Numbered from the stretch's first letter, positions 17,712 to 27,590 are shown. The stretch is 64,000 bases of DNA from an uncultured Sphingomonadaceae bacterium (GCA_947488845.1 CANLBM010000004.1:124001-188000), one strand, 5' to 3'. Notes: generated by a model from the letters alone, not told the origin. Translations and numbers: made by a program.

Positions 17712-18836
17712 TTGGCCCGTAAATTTCTCTATTTCGTCGCAGGCATGGTCGTCCTCATGCTCGCCGGCGCCTTTGTTTTTCAGGTCTATGGCGACGACTT
17801 GATGGAAGTAGCCTTCGTGCCCGACGCCGAGTTCACCGCGCAGGAAGTGCTGGAAAACAATGTCTATGCCGATACCGGCATGTGGATGGCGCGACCGGAA
17901 CTGGTGAAGAACAACCCTGCCCTGTGGTTACCCGCTGGCTTCGAGGATACGGACGAAGCATTCCCGGAAGCGAAGAAAGCCGCGGTCTTTTTCATTCACC
18001 CGACTTCGTTCCTGAAGAAAGACCGCTGGAATGCTCCGCTGGATGACACAGAGTCCCAGGCGCGCGCACGGATATTCCTGCGTGGCCAGGCCAGTGCGTT
18101 CAACGCCATCGGCAATGTCTGGGCGCCGCGCTATCGGCAGGCGACCCTCGGCGCATTTCTGACCGACAAGCGCGAAGGCCAGCAGGCGCTGGATGCGGCC
18201 TATCAGGATGTGCTGGCGGCGTTTGACTATTTTGTTGCGGAAATCCCGGGTGATCAGCCAATCATCCTTGCGGGGCACAGCCAGGGCAGCCTGCATCTGA
18301 CAAATTTGCTCAAGGACCGGGTTGCCGGAACCCCGCTCGCCAACCGCATTGTCGCCGCCTATGTCGTCGGCTGGCCGGTTTCGGTCGAGACGGATATCCC
18401 GGAAATGGGGCTGGACGCTTGCGGAACGCCCGACCAGACGGGCTGTATCATGGCGTGGCAGAGCTTTGCCGAACCCGCCGATTATGAGCGGATCGTCAGA
18501 GTCTATGACAGGACGATCGGTTTCAATGGCCAGCCGCGCAAGGACAGCAAGCTGCTGTGCAGCAATCCGATCAATGGCGACATCGATTCGGCTGCTCCGG
18601 CAAATGTCAATCTGGGAACACTGGTTCCCAATGATGATCTGAGCGACGCCAGCCTGGTTGCCGGATCGGTACCGGGCAGATGCGATGACCGGGGATTTCT
18701 GCTTATCGGTGATCCGCCGGAAATCGGACCTTATGCCCTGCCCGGCAACAATTATCATGTTTATGACTATAGTCTGTTCTGGGCCAATATACGGGCTGAC
18801 GCGCGCCGGAGGATGACAGCATTTCAGGCACCTTGA
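17712..18836 (+). CDS. DUF3089 alpha/beta-hydrolase-like protein, membrane-anchored
   Basis: About 374 residues from the TTG start at 17712, chosen because TTGGAG lies 6-10 bases upstream and the protein then begins with a membrane anchor ([19 protein letters not shown]). The ATG at 17619 would add 31 residues of unlikely composition. The hydrolase core includes the nucleophile elbow GHSQGS ([17 protein letters not shown]) and [15 protein letters not shown], both typical of DUF3089. The lipase- or esterase-type activity is inferred and the substrate is unknown. It ends overlapping the ruvX start by four bases. Confidence 0.8.
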   Translation: MARKFLYFVAGMVVLMLAGAFVFQVYGDDLMEVAFVPDAEFTAQEVLENNVYADTGMWMARPELVKNNPALWLPAGFEDTDEAFPEAKKAAVFFIHPTSFLKKDRWNAPLDDTESQARARIFLRGQASAFNAIGNVWAPRYRQATLGAFLTDKREGQQALDAAYQDVLAAFDYFVAEIPGDQPIILAGHSQGSLHLTNLLKDRVAGTPLANRIVAAYVVGWPVSVETDIPEMGLDACGTPDQTGCIMAWQSFAEPADYERIVRVYDRTIGFNGQPRKDSKLLCSNPINGDIDSAAPANVNLGTLVPNDDLSDASLVAGSVPGRCDDRGFLLIGDPPEIGPYALPGNNYHVYDYSLFWANIRADARRRMTAFQAP

Positions 18837-19297
18837 TCTCCGACGATGTCGCGGCATTCAATGCCGCCCTGCCCGACTGCGGCAGGTTGCTGGGTCTTGA
18901 TATCGGTACAAAGACCGTCGGCATGGCCTTGTGCGATTCGCAATGGACATTTGCGACGGCTGCGGAAACGATCGAACGGCGCAAATTCTCCAAGGATCTG
19001 GAACGGATTAAAACGGTGATTGCCGAACAGAATGTCGTCGGGCTTGTCGCCGGCCTGCCGCTCAATCTCGACGGGAGCCAGAGCCAGCAGACCCAGGCAG
19101 CACGGTCTTTCGCGCAAAATCTGAAACCGCTCGGCCTGCCGATATTATTGTGGGACGAACGCTGGAGCACACAGGCGGTCACCCGCGACCTGATTGCATC
19201 TGACGTCAGCCGGAAAAAACGGGCCAAGGTCGTCGACAAGATGGCCGCCGCCTATATTTTGCAAGGGGCCATCGACAGGCTTGCCGCGCTGCCATGA
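18833..19297 (+). CDS. ruvX: Putative Holliday junction resolvase / pre-16S rRNA nuclease RuvX (YqgF)
   Basis: A 154-residue RNase H-fold nuclease. The first catalytic aspartate is in [15 protein letters not shown]. The second acidic cluster is [11 protein letters not shown], and the third is [17 protein letters not shown]. The start is TTG inside the preceding stop (TTGA overlap), so translation is probably coupled. YqgF matures the 5' end of 16S rRNA in E. coli and was named for a proposed recombination role; I cannot tell which applies. pyrB follows after 22 bases. Confidence 0.9.
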   Translation: MISDDVAAFNAALPDCGRLLGLDIGTKTVGMALCDSQWTFATAAETIERRKFSKDLERIKTVIAEQNVVGLVAGLPLNLDGSQSQQTQAARSFAQNLKPLGLPILLWDERWSTQAVTRDLIASDVSRKKRAKVVDKMAAAYILQGAIDRLAALP

Positions 19298-19319
19298 TGA
19301 CTCTATAGAACCCGCTTTA

Positions 19320-20312
19320 ATGACATCGCAAAAAACCGCATCGTCGCAGACCTTTCCAGCCGGATCGGATGCTTTCCCCCATCGTCATTTATTGGGTATC
19401 GCCGGGCTCCAACCCTGGGAGATATTATTTCTGCTCGAGGAGGCCAAGCAATGGGTCGATCTCAACCGGAAATCGAGCAAGCATGTGGACAGGCTGGACG
19501 GCCTGACGGTTATCAACGCTTTTTTCGAAAACAGCACCAGAACCCTTTTATCCTTTGAAATCGCCGGAAAACGGATGGGCGCGGATGTCGTCAACATGCA
19601 CGCGGCGCAATCGAGCATCAAGAAGGGCGAGACGCTGATCGACACCGCGGTCACGCTCAACGCGATGAAAGCGGATGCGATTGTGATCCGCCACGGCAGT
19701 TCCGGTGCGGTGCAGCTGATCGCCGACAAGGTCGACTGTCCGGTCCTCAACGCGGGTGACGGCAGCCACGAGCATCCGACACAGGCACTGCTTGACGCCC
19801 TGACCATCCAGCGGCGCAAGGGCGAGATCAGCGGGCTGACCGTCACCATCTGCGGCGATGTGATGCACAGCCGGGTGGCGCGGTCGAATATTTACTGCCT
19901 GACCACGCTCGGCGCGAAAGTCAGGGTTTGCGGACCGCCTTCCCTGCTCCCCGCCGCGCTCGACCGGTTCAATGTCGAGGTGTTCACCAATTTGGACGAA
20001 GCCCTCAAAGGCAGCGATGTCGTAATGATGCTGCGGCTGCAGAACGAGCGGATGAACGGCGATTTCATCCCCAGCCCGCGCGAATATCATTATCTCTACG
20101 GCCTGACCCGCGAGCGGCTGATGCTTGCCAACAAGGACGCGCTGGTCATGCACCCGGGGCCGATGAACCGGGGTGTCGAGATTGACAGCGATGTGGCCGA
20201 TGATCTCGACCATTCTGCCGTGACCGAACAAGTCGAGATGGGTGTTGCCGTGCGGATGGCCTGTCTCGACATATTGACCCGCAAGTCCCGCGGCGTGGAG
20301 GGCTGGTCATGA
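19320..20312 (+). CDS. pyrB: Aspartate carbamoyltransferase catalytic subunit
   Basis: A 330-residue enzyme making carbamoyl-aspartate, the second step of pyrimidine synthesis. The carbamoyl-phosphate site [22 protein letters not shown] has the STRT loop. [12 protein letters not shown] and [13 protein letters not shown] are also intact, as is the C-terminal [12 protein letters not shown]. An N-terminal extension of about 20 residues precedes the fold. The stop overlaps the next start by ATGA. No regulatory chain pyrI is present, which fits the Pseudomonas-like class of ATCase paired with a dihydroorotase-like subunit. Confidence 0.96.
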   Translation: MTSQKTASSQTFPAGSDAFPHRHLLGIAGLQPWEILFLLEEAKQWVDLNRKSSKHVDRLDGLTVINAFFENSTRTLLSFEIAGKRMGADVVNMHAAQSSIKKGETLIDTAVTLNAMKADAIVIRHGSSGAVQLIADKVDCPVLNAGDGSHEHPTQALLDALTIQRRKGEISGLTVTICGDVMHSRVARSNIYCLTTLGAKVRVCGPPSLLPAALDRFNVEVFTNLDEALKGSDVVMMLRLQNERMNGDFIPSPREYHYLYGLTRERLMLANKDALVMHPGPMNRGVEIDSDVADDLDHSAVTEQVEMGVAVRMACLDILTRKSRGVEGWS

Positions 20313-21529
20313 AAAAACATTATACCAATGCGCGCCTGATCTTGCCGAACGGGGATCAGCCCGTTGAAGGCTCCCTGATCGTCGACGGTGACCGCATCGC
20401 TTCGGTCGGACAGGCCGCAGCCGGCGAAGCCGACGAGCAGATCGATTGCAAAGGCAGGATATTGGCACCGGGAATCGTCGATCTTGGCGTTTTCGCGATC
20501 GACAAGCCGGCCTGCCATTTTGGCGGGATCACACGCGCTGCATTGATGCCCGACCAGTCTCCGGTTCTCGATCTGCCAGCGATGATCAAGCATAATGCCG
20601 TCGACGGAAAACCCGACTTCTGGTCCCATCCGATTGCAGCAGCAACCAAGGGCCTGGCAGGCAAGCAGCTTGCAGAGATAGGACTGATGAAGCGGTCGGG
20701 CGCAAAGGCTGTCGCCACCGGCCGGCAATGGATCGCGGACAGCGGTCTGATGCTCAAGCTGCTGCAATATTGCCGGTCACTGGACCTGCCGCTGATCGTG
20801 CACAGCGAGGATGCCGGACTGACCGGCGGGGCCGTCGCCACCAATAGTGAAACCGCAACCCGGCTGGGTCTGTCGAGTGCGACGGCGGCGGCGGAGGCGG
20901 TCTCCATTGCCCGGGATATCGCGCTGGTGCGCGAAACCGGAGCCCATGTCCATTTCCGGCAAGTCACCACCGGGGACGGCTTGAACCTGATCCGCGCCGC
21001 CAAAGCCGATAATCTTCCGGTGACCTGTGGGATCACGCCGGCACATCTGCTTTTGTCCGATATCGCGATCAATGATTTCCGTACATTTACCAGGCTATCG
21101 CCGCCATTGAGGAGCGACGAGAATCGCCTGGCCTGTATCGCTGCGGTGAAGGATGGCACGATCGATGTCATCGCATCGGGTCACGATCCGCGCGGTGCCG
21201 AGGACAAACGGTTGCCCTATGCGGAAGCAGCACCGGGGATGGCGGGCGCAGAAACCCTGCTAGCACTTTCTCTGACGCTGGTGCGCGACGGGACGATTTC
21301 CATGGGCCGGCTGTTCGAACTTCTGGCCACCAATCCGGCAAAAATTCTTGCGGTAGATGCGGGCATGTTAAAGCAGGGATATCAGGCCGATTTCATCCTG
21401 ATCGACGAAGACACTCCCTGGCAGGTTGATACCCGGAAGATGGCGGCCGCTGCAGGCAATACCCCATTTGACGGCCTGCCCGTTCAGGGCCGCGTAACCG
21501 CCATATATAAAGGCGGCAGAGCCTATTAG
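20309..21529 (+). CDS. Dihydroorotase-like protein lacking key metal ligands
   Basis: A 406-residue amidohydrolase-fold protein coupled to pyrB by an ATGA overlap. The usual first-metal motif, read as DxHxH in active dihydroorotase, is here [12 protein letters not shown], with neither histidine. The catalytic aspartate motif, usually TDHAPH, is SGHDPR. VHSED remains. So it probably lacks catalytic activity and serves as the structural partner of PyrB, as PyrC' does in Pseudomonas (family knowledge). The name pyrC would be misleading; a true dihydroorotase must lie elsewhere. Confidence 0.85.
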   Translation: MKKHYTNARLILPNGDQPVEGSLIVDGDRIASVGQAAAGEADEQIDCKGRILAPGIVDLGVFAIDKPACHFGGITRAALMPDQSPVLDLPAMIKHNAVDGKPDFWSHPIAAATKGLAGKQLAEIGLMKRSGAKAVATGRQWIADSGLMLKLLQYCRSLDLPLIVHSEDAGLTGGAVATNSETATRLGLSSATAAAEAVSIARDIALVRETGAHVHFRQVTTGDGLNLIRAAKADNLPVTCGITPAHLLLSDIAINDFRTFTRLSPPLRSDENRLACIAAVKDGTIDVIASGHDPRGAEDKRLPYAEAAPGMAGAETLLALSLTLVRDGTISMGRLFELLATNPAKILAVDAGMLKQGYQADFILIDEDTPWQVDTRKMAAAAGNTPFDGLPVQGRVTAIYKGGRAY

Positions 21530-21567
21530 CTCCACCGCCTTCATGCGATTTCTATAATCTGTGTAAA

Positions 21568-22935
21568 CTAGCGTGAAGCGAGCTTTTTCGGTGCCTTGCT
21601 GGCCATCCGGGTCGGCGCGGAGATGCTGCCAGCCGGTGCCTGACGCACGATGCAATTGCTACCCTTGGCCTTGATACCGGCACACATGGCTTCGGCTGAT
21701 TGCGCATTGCCAAAGCCGACTGCTGCCAGGCGGTACAGGGTCTTGCCCTTCACATTGATCCGCGAACTTGCATATTCGAAAGATTTCAGGTCGCTGTTCC
21801 GGGCAGACATGATCCCCCAGGCGCGTTTTGCACCCTCAGCCGAAGAAAAGGCGCCCAGCTGGACCAGATGCGTTCCCGTTACCGATGCGGCAGGCTCCGC
21901 AGCTGGCTGATAGGCCGCTTTTTGAACCACAGGCTTGGCCACTGGCTTAGCCGGTCTGGCCTCTGCCTTGGTCACGGGAGCGACAGCCGTTGATTTTGCC
22001 ATTGCCTCGCTGGCTGGGACCGATACGGTCGCAACCTTGACGTTATTTTCCTTGGCCAGGAAATCCACATCATTGCCGGCCTTCGGAGCCGGCCCTACAG
22101 CCGCTAGCGGGCTGTTGCGGTCAAAGCTCGCCACTTCGCTGCCGTAATCCTCGTCGGAAGACGCGGCCACGCTGACCGGAACCTGTGTTGGCGAAAGAGC
22201 CAGCCGAACCGGTTGACCCGGATCATTTGCGACCGGATTCACGTTCAGCACGGTCGCAACACGCGTTTCATAGGCGCCGGGACGGGCCATCTGGGCCCAT
22301 TGCATGACGCGCTCATTGACCGAAGCCGGTGACACATCCTGAACGGCCATCAGCTTGGCTTCTTTCCAGCGACCGTCGAGAGCATAAGCCAGACCCAGAT
22401 TCTGGCGTGTTCGGCCGGTGACATTGGATTCACGGATGGATTGTTCCAGAACCTCGATTGCGGTCTTGCTGTCGCCGGCAAGCGCCAAGGCAAGTCCGTA
22501 GTCAGCGGCAGGAATAAATTGCCGATTGTTGACGACAAGCGCTTTTGCCTTGTCGACTTTGCCTTGACCCAATTGCGCAAGGCTCAGGCTGAGGATCGTG
22601 CGCGCATCGGTCTTGCCAAGTTCCATGGCATCCTGGAAGCTGCGTTCCGCCGAGGCCATGCGGCCGGCGGACAGATAGGCCTGACCCAGCAGCGCCCGTG
22701 TTTCCGGATCGCTGCCAACTCCGGCAACCGAACGTTCGGCATAGACAATCGCCGCTTCGATATCGCCCTTAGCCAGCGCCTTTTCTGCCTTTCTGGCATA
22801 TTTGGCACCATCCTTGACCGTTGCCGTACCCGATACAGATGCGACGGAGCCGCCGCCAAAGGGACCGCAACCGGTCAACACGGTGGCGAACACCATGGAG
22901 GAAGCAGCCATTTTCAAAATCACATCGCGTTTCAT
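21568..22935 (-). CDS. TPR lipoprotein with C-terminal SPOR domain
   Basis: A 455-residue protein with a lipoprotein signal (MKRDVILKMAASSMVFATVL then LTGC as lipobox, cysteine about residue 23). Residues about 40-215 contain tetratricopeptide-like repeats (ARKAEKALAKGDIEAAIVYAE and similar). A low-complexity Ala/Pro/Lys linker follows at about 310-350. The last about 80 residues are a SPOR domain (HLVQLGAFSSAEGAKRAWGIM ... LYRLAAVGFGN ... AMCAGIKAKGSNCIV). SPOR binds glycan strands stripped of stem peptides, typically at the septum. It ends the minus-strand cluster with ParA- and RHH-like genes. Confidence 0.85.
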   Translation of the reverse strand: MKRDVILKMAASSMVFATVLTGCGPFGGGSVASVSGTATVKDGAKYARKAEKALAKGDIEAAIVYAERSVAGVGSDPETRALLGQAYLSAGRMASAERSFQDAMELGKTDARTILSLSLAQLGQGKVDKAKALVVNNRQFIPAADYGLALALAGDSKTAIEVLEQSIRESNVTGRTRQNLGLAYALDGRWKEAKLMAVQDVSPASVNERVMQWAQMARPGAYETRVATVLNVNPVANDPGQPVRLALSPTQVPVSVAASSDEDYGSEVASFDRNSPLAAVGPAPKAGNDVDFLAKENNVKVATVSVPASEAMAKSTAVAPVTKAEARPAKPVAKPVVQKAAYQPAAEPAASVTGTHLVQLGAFSSAEGAKRAWGIMSARNSDLKSFEYASSRINVKGKTLYRLAAVGFGNAQSAEAMCAGIKAKGSNCIVRQAPAGSISAPTRMASKAPKKLASR

Positions 22936-22994
22936 ATCTATGCCCTCGCAATAATAGTCAGTCTTATTAATTCAAAATTCGCTTCAAGCCCTGT

Positions 22995-23651
22995 TCAAGC
23001 GGCTCCGCGCGACGGTATGCGCTCGGCCAAGCCATCCAATTCGGGGATAGACCTCAAATATTCGTCCACAGCTTTGGTTACCAATTGCTGCGCCGAGACG
23101 TTTTTTACCGCCGTAGCGAGCCGCAATTTCAGATGCCTGTCCGGGTCCATCCTAAGCGTGAATGCAGTGGTTGCCTTCCGCGTGCGGGATTTTGTGGCGG
23201 GACGAGATTTTTTGATCGCGCGCTTCGGTTTACTGACCGTTTCCGATACCGTTGAATTGTCAACCAGTGGCTGAACTTCGCGGGACACCGGCGAAGGCGC
23301 GAGGGCAGCAACGGGTTGTTCTTCGACCTGCGGTGGCTCAGCTTCGATGGCGGGTTTCTTCGACAGTTTGGCCGCAATTTCTTCCTGCTGATGTCTGACA
23401 ACCGAACCGGGATTCGGAATCGCGCCGGCCAGAGGATTATGGTGAATATGCTCTATCGGATGCGCCTCATGATCCGGGTCAACATCATAGCCCATGTCAT
23501 TCCAGCCGAGATCCTCATGCACATCACTGTCGTGATTTTGCGAATTGTCGGGAAAATGCGTAAAGCCCTGACGACGCATCGCCGGCTTCGCCCCACCTTT
23601 TCGGGCCAATAGGCTCGACGAAAGGGAGGCCTGTGGTTTTGGTTCGCTCAT
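22995..23651 (-). CDS. Ribbon-helix-helix-like protein beside ParA
   Basis: About 218 residues from MSEPKPQASLS. The C-terminal segment (residues about 160-210) reads TTAFTLRMDPDRHLKLRLATAV then NVSAQQLVTKAVDEYL. This beta-helix-helix layout matches ribbon-helix-helix DNA binders such as ParG or CopG. The first about 150 residues are polar, histidine- and proline-rich and likely disordered (QNHDSDVHEDLGWNDMGY). It lies 17 bases downstream of the ParA-like gene, on the same strand, so it is the likely partner. The assignment is moderate: the fold is recognised from pattern only. Confidence 0.6.
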   Translation of the reverse strand: MSEPKPQASLSSSLLARKGGAKPAMRRQGFTHFPDNSQNHDSDVHEDLGWNDMGYDVDPDHEAHPIEHIHHNPLAGAIPNPGSVVRHQQEEIAAKLSKKPAIEAEPPQVEEQPVAALAPSPVSREVQPLVDNSTVSETVSKPKRAIKKSRPATKSRTRKATTAFTLRMDPDRHLKLRLATAVKNVSAQQLVTKAVDEYLRSIPELDGLAERIPSRGAA

Positions 23652-23668
23652 TTTTTCAGCCCCTGCCA

Positions 23669-24412
23669 TCACGAACCAACTACCCGCCGGCCAAAATTGC
23701 CGCCTGGACGTTGAACACCTGGATTGACATTTTGCGCCATTGCCGGCGCGCTAAAGATTGTCCGGCGGAAATTTTTCTCGAGCCGGTCAGAAATATATGC
23801 CCAGAGCTGGACGACTTCCTGTGCCGACCGTCCCTTGGGATCGACCTCCATGACTGTGCGGCCATCGATCATCGAACCGGCAAAATCGGTGCGGTGATGG
23901 ATGGTGATCGGAGCGACGGTACCGTGTTGCGAGAGAGCAACTGCCGCTTCCGAGGTGATCTTGGCTTTCGGTGTCGCGCCGTTGACCACAAAGAGCAGCG
24001 GCTTGCCGGCCCGTTCACACAGATCAACGGTCGCGCCGACGGCGCGGAGATCATGCGGACTGGGACGGGTTGGAATGACAATGAGTTCCGCGACGGATAT
24101 CACGCTCTGGATCGCCATGGTGATCGCCGGCGGCGTATCGATGACGGCCAGTTTGAAACCCTGCTGACGCAAGATCGCGAGATCGGAAGCAAGCCGGGAT
24201 ACGGTGGTTTGCGCGAATGCCGGCAAATCTGCTTCCCGTTCGTTCCACCAGTCAGCGAGCGAACCCTGCGGATCGATGTCGATCAATACAACGGGGCCAG
24301 CCCCTGCCAGTTGTGCCTGTACAGCCAGATGACCCGACAAAGTAGTTTTGCCGGAGCCGCCTTTTTGCGAAGCCATTGCTAGAACTCGCACGCTCTTCCC
24401 CTTATTCATCAT
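23669..24412 (-). CDS. ParA/MinD-type ATPase
   Basis: A 247-residue ATPase from the start MMNKGKSVRVLAM; the reading frame upstream extends 54 residues but has no family features. The deviant Walker A motif is KGGSGKTTL (residues 17-25), Walker A' VLIDIDPQGSLADWW, and the B motif is LAVIDTPPAI. These are diagnostic of the ParA/Soj group. No parB or parS is in the window. It sits first in a minus-strand set with an RHH-like protein and a SPOR lipoprotein. A positioning or cell-division role is inferred. The C-terminal tail (ENFRRTIFSAPAMAQNVNPGV) is unusual. Confidence 0.88.
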   Translation of the reverse strand: MMNKGKSVRVLAMASQKGGSGKTTLSGHLAVQAQLAGAGPVVLIDIDPQGSLADWWNEREADLPAFAQTTVSRLASDLAILRQQGFKLAVIDTPPAITMAIQSVISVAELIVIPTRPSPHDLRAVGATVDLCERAGKPLLFVVNGATPKAKITSEAAVALSQHGTVAPITIHHRTDFAGSMIDGRTVMEVDPKGRSAQEVVQLWAYISDRLEKNFRRTIFSAPAMAQNVNPGVQRPGGNFGRRVVGS

Positions 24413-24650
24413 AGGCAGAATTTGCCCGAAGATTTCTATTCGGGTGCTTTTGTGACAGAGCAGGGCTAAAATAGGGTTAACAAGATTACGACGATTTTGA
24501 GTTTGTAGAAAAAAGTTTACAACTTCCCGTCGGGAAATGGGTGAACCGCGCCGTGAGTTTTTGCTAGACTTCAAGAGTTCCTGCGGTTTAGCACAGCGGA
24601 AACGGCTAGCATCACATCGTAATTATTATTTGATCACCAAGGAATAAACC

Positions 24651-25667
24651 ATGAAAACGGCCAAACGAAACATCGCTCATTTGCTTGGCATCATGCTCGT
24701 TGCAGCTTCGGCACCAGCCTTGGCGGATGTAAAAGCCGGCGTCGATGCATGGGAACGCGGTGATTTTACCAAAGCGATCAACGAGTGGCGCGGACCGGCC
24801 GACAAGGGGGATGCCGATGCGCAGTTCAACCTCGGACAGGCCTATAAACTGGGACGCGGAGTTCCGCAGGACCTGGGGCAAGCGGAGAAGTGGTACAAGA
24901 AGGCCGCAGACCAGGGCCATCTGCAGGCCAATGACAATTATGGTCTGATATTATTCCAGAACAACCGCCGGAAAGAAGCCCTGCCTTATTTGCAAGCTTC
25001 TTCCGGCCGTGGTGAACCGCGAGCGCAATATGTATTGGGCACCGGCCATTTTAACGGCGATTTTGTCGAAAAGGACTGGATCAAGGCTTATGCCCTTATG
25101 ACGCGGGCGTCGGCGCAGCAATTGCCGCAGGCAACATCCAACCTTGCCCAGATGGATCGCTTCATCCCGATCGAGGACCGGCGGCGCGCGATCGAACTGG
25201 CGGGTCAGATGGAGCAAGACGAGAAACGGGTACGGACAGCCCAGATTGGCGGCTTTCGACCGGTCCAGTCGACCGGAGCGGTGCAGACAGCACAATTGCC
25301 GCCTTCGCAGCCCGCTCTGCCCGATCCGGTTCCAGCGCCCGGCCCGATCACTCCTGGCGTAACTTATGCTCCGACCCCGACCCCCGTACCGGCAGCTCCT
25401 GTCGCGACGCCGGCTCCGGTCCGGGCGGTTGCTGGCGGCGACTGGCGGGTGCAACTGGGTGCGTTTAGCGACGAGAATAAAGCCAAGACCCTATGGACCA
25501 AGCTGGAAGGCAGCGTTTCCGCTCTGGCAGGACTGCAGCCCTATCTGGTCAGAGCGGGCGGGATCACCCGTTTGCAAGCAGGGCCATTTGCGACGCAGGC
25601 GCAGGCCGATTCAATGTGCAGCAGCGTGAAAGCGTCCGGTAATGATTGTATCACCAAACGGAACTAG
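24651..25667 (+). CDS. Exported Sel1-repeat protein with C-terminal SPOR domain
   Basis: A 338-residue protein. The signal peptide is residues 1-25 (ending SAPALA). Sel1 repeats occupy about 30-190 (ADAQFNLGQAYKLGRGV, LQANDNYGLILF, PRAQYVLGTGHFNGDF). A Pro/Ala linker leads to a SPOR domain in the last 70-75 residues (DWRVQLGAFSDENKAKTLW ... LQAGPFATQAQADSMCSSVK). It has a good ribosome site (AAGGAA). It is divergent from the ParA gene with 238 bases between, and is the second SPOR protein of the cluster. A peptidoglycan-binding periplasmic role is inferred. Confidence 0.88.
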   Translation: MKTAKRNIAHLLGIMLVAASAPALADVKAGVDAWERGDFTKAINEWRGPADKGDADAQFNLGQAYKLGRGVPQDLGQAEKWYKKAADQGHLQANDNYGLILFQNNRRKEALPYLQASSGRGEPRAQYVLGTGHFNGDFVEKDWIKAYALMTRASAQQLPQATSNLAQMDRFIPIEDRRRAIELAGQMEQDEKRVRTAQIGGFRPVQSTGAVQTAQLPPSQPALPDPVPAPGPITPGVTYAPTPTPVPAAPVATPAPVRAVAGGDWRVQLGAFSDENKAKTLWTKLEGSVSALAGLQPYLVRAGGITRLQAGPFATQAQADSMCSSVKASGNDCITKRN

Positions 25668-25674
25668 GCTGCGG

Positions 25675-26556
25675 CTATAGGCTGACCCACTGGTCCGCCG
25701 CTATGCCCTGAATATATAACAGCGCGGTCAGATCATTATATTTGATCGCGACATCCGCAGCTTGAGCGGCCTTTGGTTTCGCGTGATAGGCGACCCCGAG
25801 GCCGGCTCGCTCCAGCATCGGAATATCATTGGCGCCGTCACCCACCGCAATGGTCTGTTCCAGGGGCAGACCTGATGCATCGGATGCCGCCTGAAGCACG
25901 TCGACTTTTCGGGTCGAATCGACAATCGGGCCATCAAGTCCTCCGGTCAGCACACCTGCATCTTCTCCCAGAACATTGGCGTGAAAGGAATTGAAGCCGA
26001 TGGCCTGTGCAACAGGTTGGGCAAATTTGGTGAAGCCACCCGACACGAGAATTGTTTCAGCGCCGCGCTGCGCCATCGTTCTGACCAGCATCTCTGCACC
26101 CGGCATGGTCCTTACCCGCTCATCGAGACATTGCTGGATGGCCGAGGTCCCCAAACCCTTGAGCAGGGCCACCCTGCCCCGCAGCGCTTCTTCAAAATCC
26201 AGCTCGCCCTGCATGGCCCGTTCGGTGATTTCGGCGATTTGCGCCTTGATGCCGGCATAGTCGGCCAGTTCATCGATACATTCGACGGTGATCATCGTGC
26301 TGTCCATATCGGAAATCAGCAGCCTCTTGAGGCGATTGGCTTCGGGTTGCACCGCGACATCCACGTCATTTCCAATCAATTCGAGACGCGCGCGCGCCGT
26401 GACCGGATCGCCATCGAAGAAAATATCGAGTACGCGCCCGTCAATCAACTCCGACCGACGGATGATTTTGGCATCGGCTCTGCCCAGGCTGATGTTTGCA
26501 GATTGAATATCTCTCTCATTCAGAGATTCTTTTGCTATGAGCGTGGCGATGAACAT
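25675..26556 (-). CDS. serB: Phosphoserine phosphatase
   Basis: About 293 residues from MFIATLIAKES; the open frame upstream overlaps miaA and lacks homology. It is a HAD-family phosphatase completing serine synthesis. Motif I is ISDMDSTMITVECIDEL, with the nucleophile in DMDST. Motif II is VSGGFTKF, and motif III/IV is VGDGANDIPMLERAG. An N-terminal regulatory-type domain of about 80 residues precedes these. It is divergent from miaA and their 5' ends overlap, so each promoter must lie within the other gene. Confidence 0.94.
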   Translation of the reverse strand: MFIATLIAKESLNERDIQSANISLGRADAKIIRRSELIDGRVLDIFFDGDPVTARARLELIGNDVDVAVQPEANRLKRLLISDMDSTMITVECIDELADYAGIKAQIAEITERAMQGELDFEEALRGRVALLKGLGTSAIQQCLDERVRTMPGAEMLVRTMAQRGAETILVSGGFTKFAQPVAQAIGFNSFHANVLGEDAGVLTGGLDGPIVDSTRKVDVLQAASDASGLPLEQTIAVGDGANDIPMLERAGLGVAYHAKPKAAQAADVAIKYNDLTALLYIQGIAADQWVSL

Positions 26557-27484
26557 GATTTCTCCGAAACTGGACAAGAATGTCGCGCTGATCGTCGGAC
26601 CGACGGCCAGCGGTAAATCCGCCTTGGCACTGGAGATTGCCAAAAAGCAACCCTCGGTGATCATCAATGCGGACAGCGCCCAGGTCTATAGTGATCTCAG
26701 GATCCTGAGCGCGCGCCCGAGCGAGGAAGAAATGGGCGGAATCGAGCATCAGCTGTTCGGCTATATCGACGGCAGCGAAGCCTGTTCCGCAGCGCGCTGG
26801 GCTCATGACGCCAAGACGGCAATTGCGGCAGCCCACGAGCGCGATATCCTGCCGATACTGGTTGGTGGCACCGGCCTATATGTCCGGATACTGCTCGACG
26901 GCATTGCGCCAATCCCTGAAATCGCTCCGGAAATTCGGCAAAACATCCGGCAAATGGACCTGATGGAAGCATATCAGGCGCTCGAAAGCCTTGATCCGGT
27001 TGCGGCGGACAGATTGAACCCTGGCGACAGCACCCGCATCCAGCGTGCGCTGGAAGTGATCCAGTCGACCGGCAAGCCACTGGACCACTGGCAAAAGCAC
27101 AAGACTGGCGGCATTGGCGAGAATATCAAATTACATCCGCTGATACTGCTGCCGCCGCGCGAATGGCTCTATCAGCGCTGTGACTTGCGATTGCACCAGA
27201 TGATGGCAGAAGGCGCGGCGCAAGAAGTCGAAAATCTTCTGCAACGGGATCTGCCCCCGAATCTGCCGGTTAGGCGGGCTATCGGCGTATCCGACATCGC
27301 GGCTTGGCTAGCTGGTGACATCAGCCGGGAAGCCGCGATAGAGCAGGCACAGACCGCGACCCGCCAATATGCCAAGCGCCAATATACATGGTTCCGCAAT
27401 CAAGGCCCACAAGGATGGCCGAGGCTCGTGGAACCATTAAATAACGATTTTGACAATATAATTGAAACTATATTACCAAACTAG
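26537..27484 (+). CDS. miaA: tRNA dimethylallyltransferase
   Basis: Up to 315 residues; starts at 26549 and 26555 are also possible. MiaA adds the isopentenyl group to A37 of tRNAs reading UNN codons. The P-loop is VGPTASGKSALALEIA. The segments INADSAQVYSDLRILSARPS and VGGTGLYVRILLDGIA are typical, as is the later ATRQYAKRQYTWFRNQ. It overlaps the start of the divergent serB by about 8-20 bases. ilvB follows after about 105 bases behind its own likely promoter. Confidence 0.95.
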   Translation: MSVAMNMISPKLDKNVALIVGPTASGKSALALEIAKKQPSVIINADSAQVYSDLRILSARPSEEEMGGIEHQLFGYIDGSEACSAARWAHDAKTAIAAAHERDILPILVGGTGLYVRILLDGIAPIPEIAPEIRQNIRQMDLMEAYQALESLDPVAADRLNPGDSTRIQRALEVIQSTGKPLDHWQKHKTGGIGENIKLHPLILLPPREWLYQRCDLRLHQMMAEGAAQEVENLLQRDLPPNLPVRRAIGVSDIAAWLAGDISREAAIEQAQTATRQYAKRQYTWFRNQGPQGWPRLVEPLNNDFDNIIETILPN

Positions 27485-27487
27485 GTC

Positions 27488-27513
27488 TTGACATAACATA
27501 TTCAGATATATAG
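27488..27513 (+). promoter_or_regulatory. Possible promoter for ilvBN
   Basis: A TTGACA box at 27488-27493 lies in the AT-rich gap between miaA and ilvB and is followed by GATATATAG. The -10 spacing is not ideal, with TATATA only 13 bases away, so only the -35 element is convincing. No leucine/isoleucine-rich leader was found here. Confidence 0.3.
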
Positions 27514-27590
27514 CGACCCCCGAATTAACTAAGCCTTGCCTATTGTGTTGCAGTGCATCATGGCGGGGCAACAGCGCAAACAGACAGCTA

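Noticed and set aside
22995..23651. ParB
   Set aside because: It follows a ParA-like gene, but has no ParB CTPase or HTH motifs; its C-terminus looks like a ribbon-helix-helix.
27485..27590. A leucine/isoleucine-rich leader before ilvB
   Set aside because: All short frames in this gap were read; none has a run of branched-chain codons, unlike the leuA leader.
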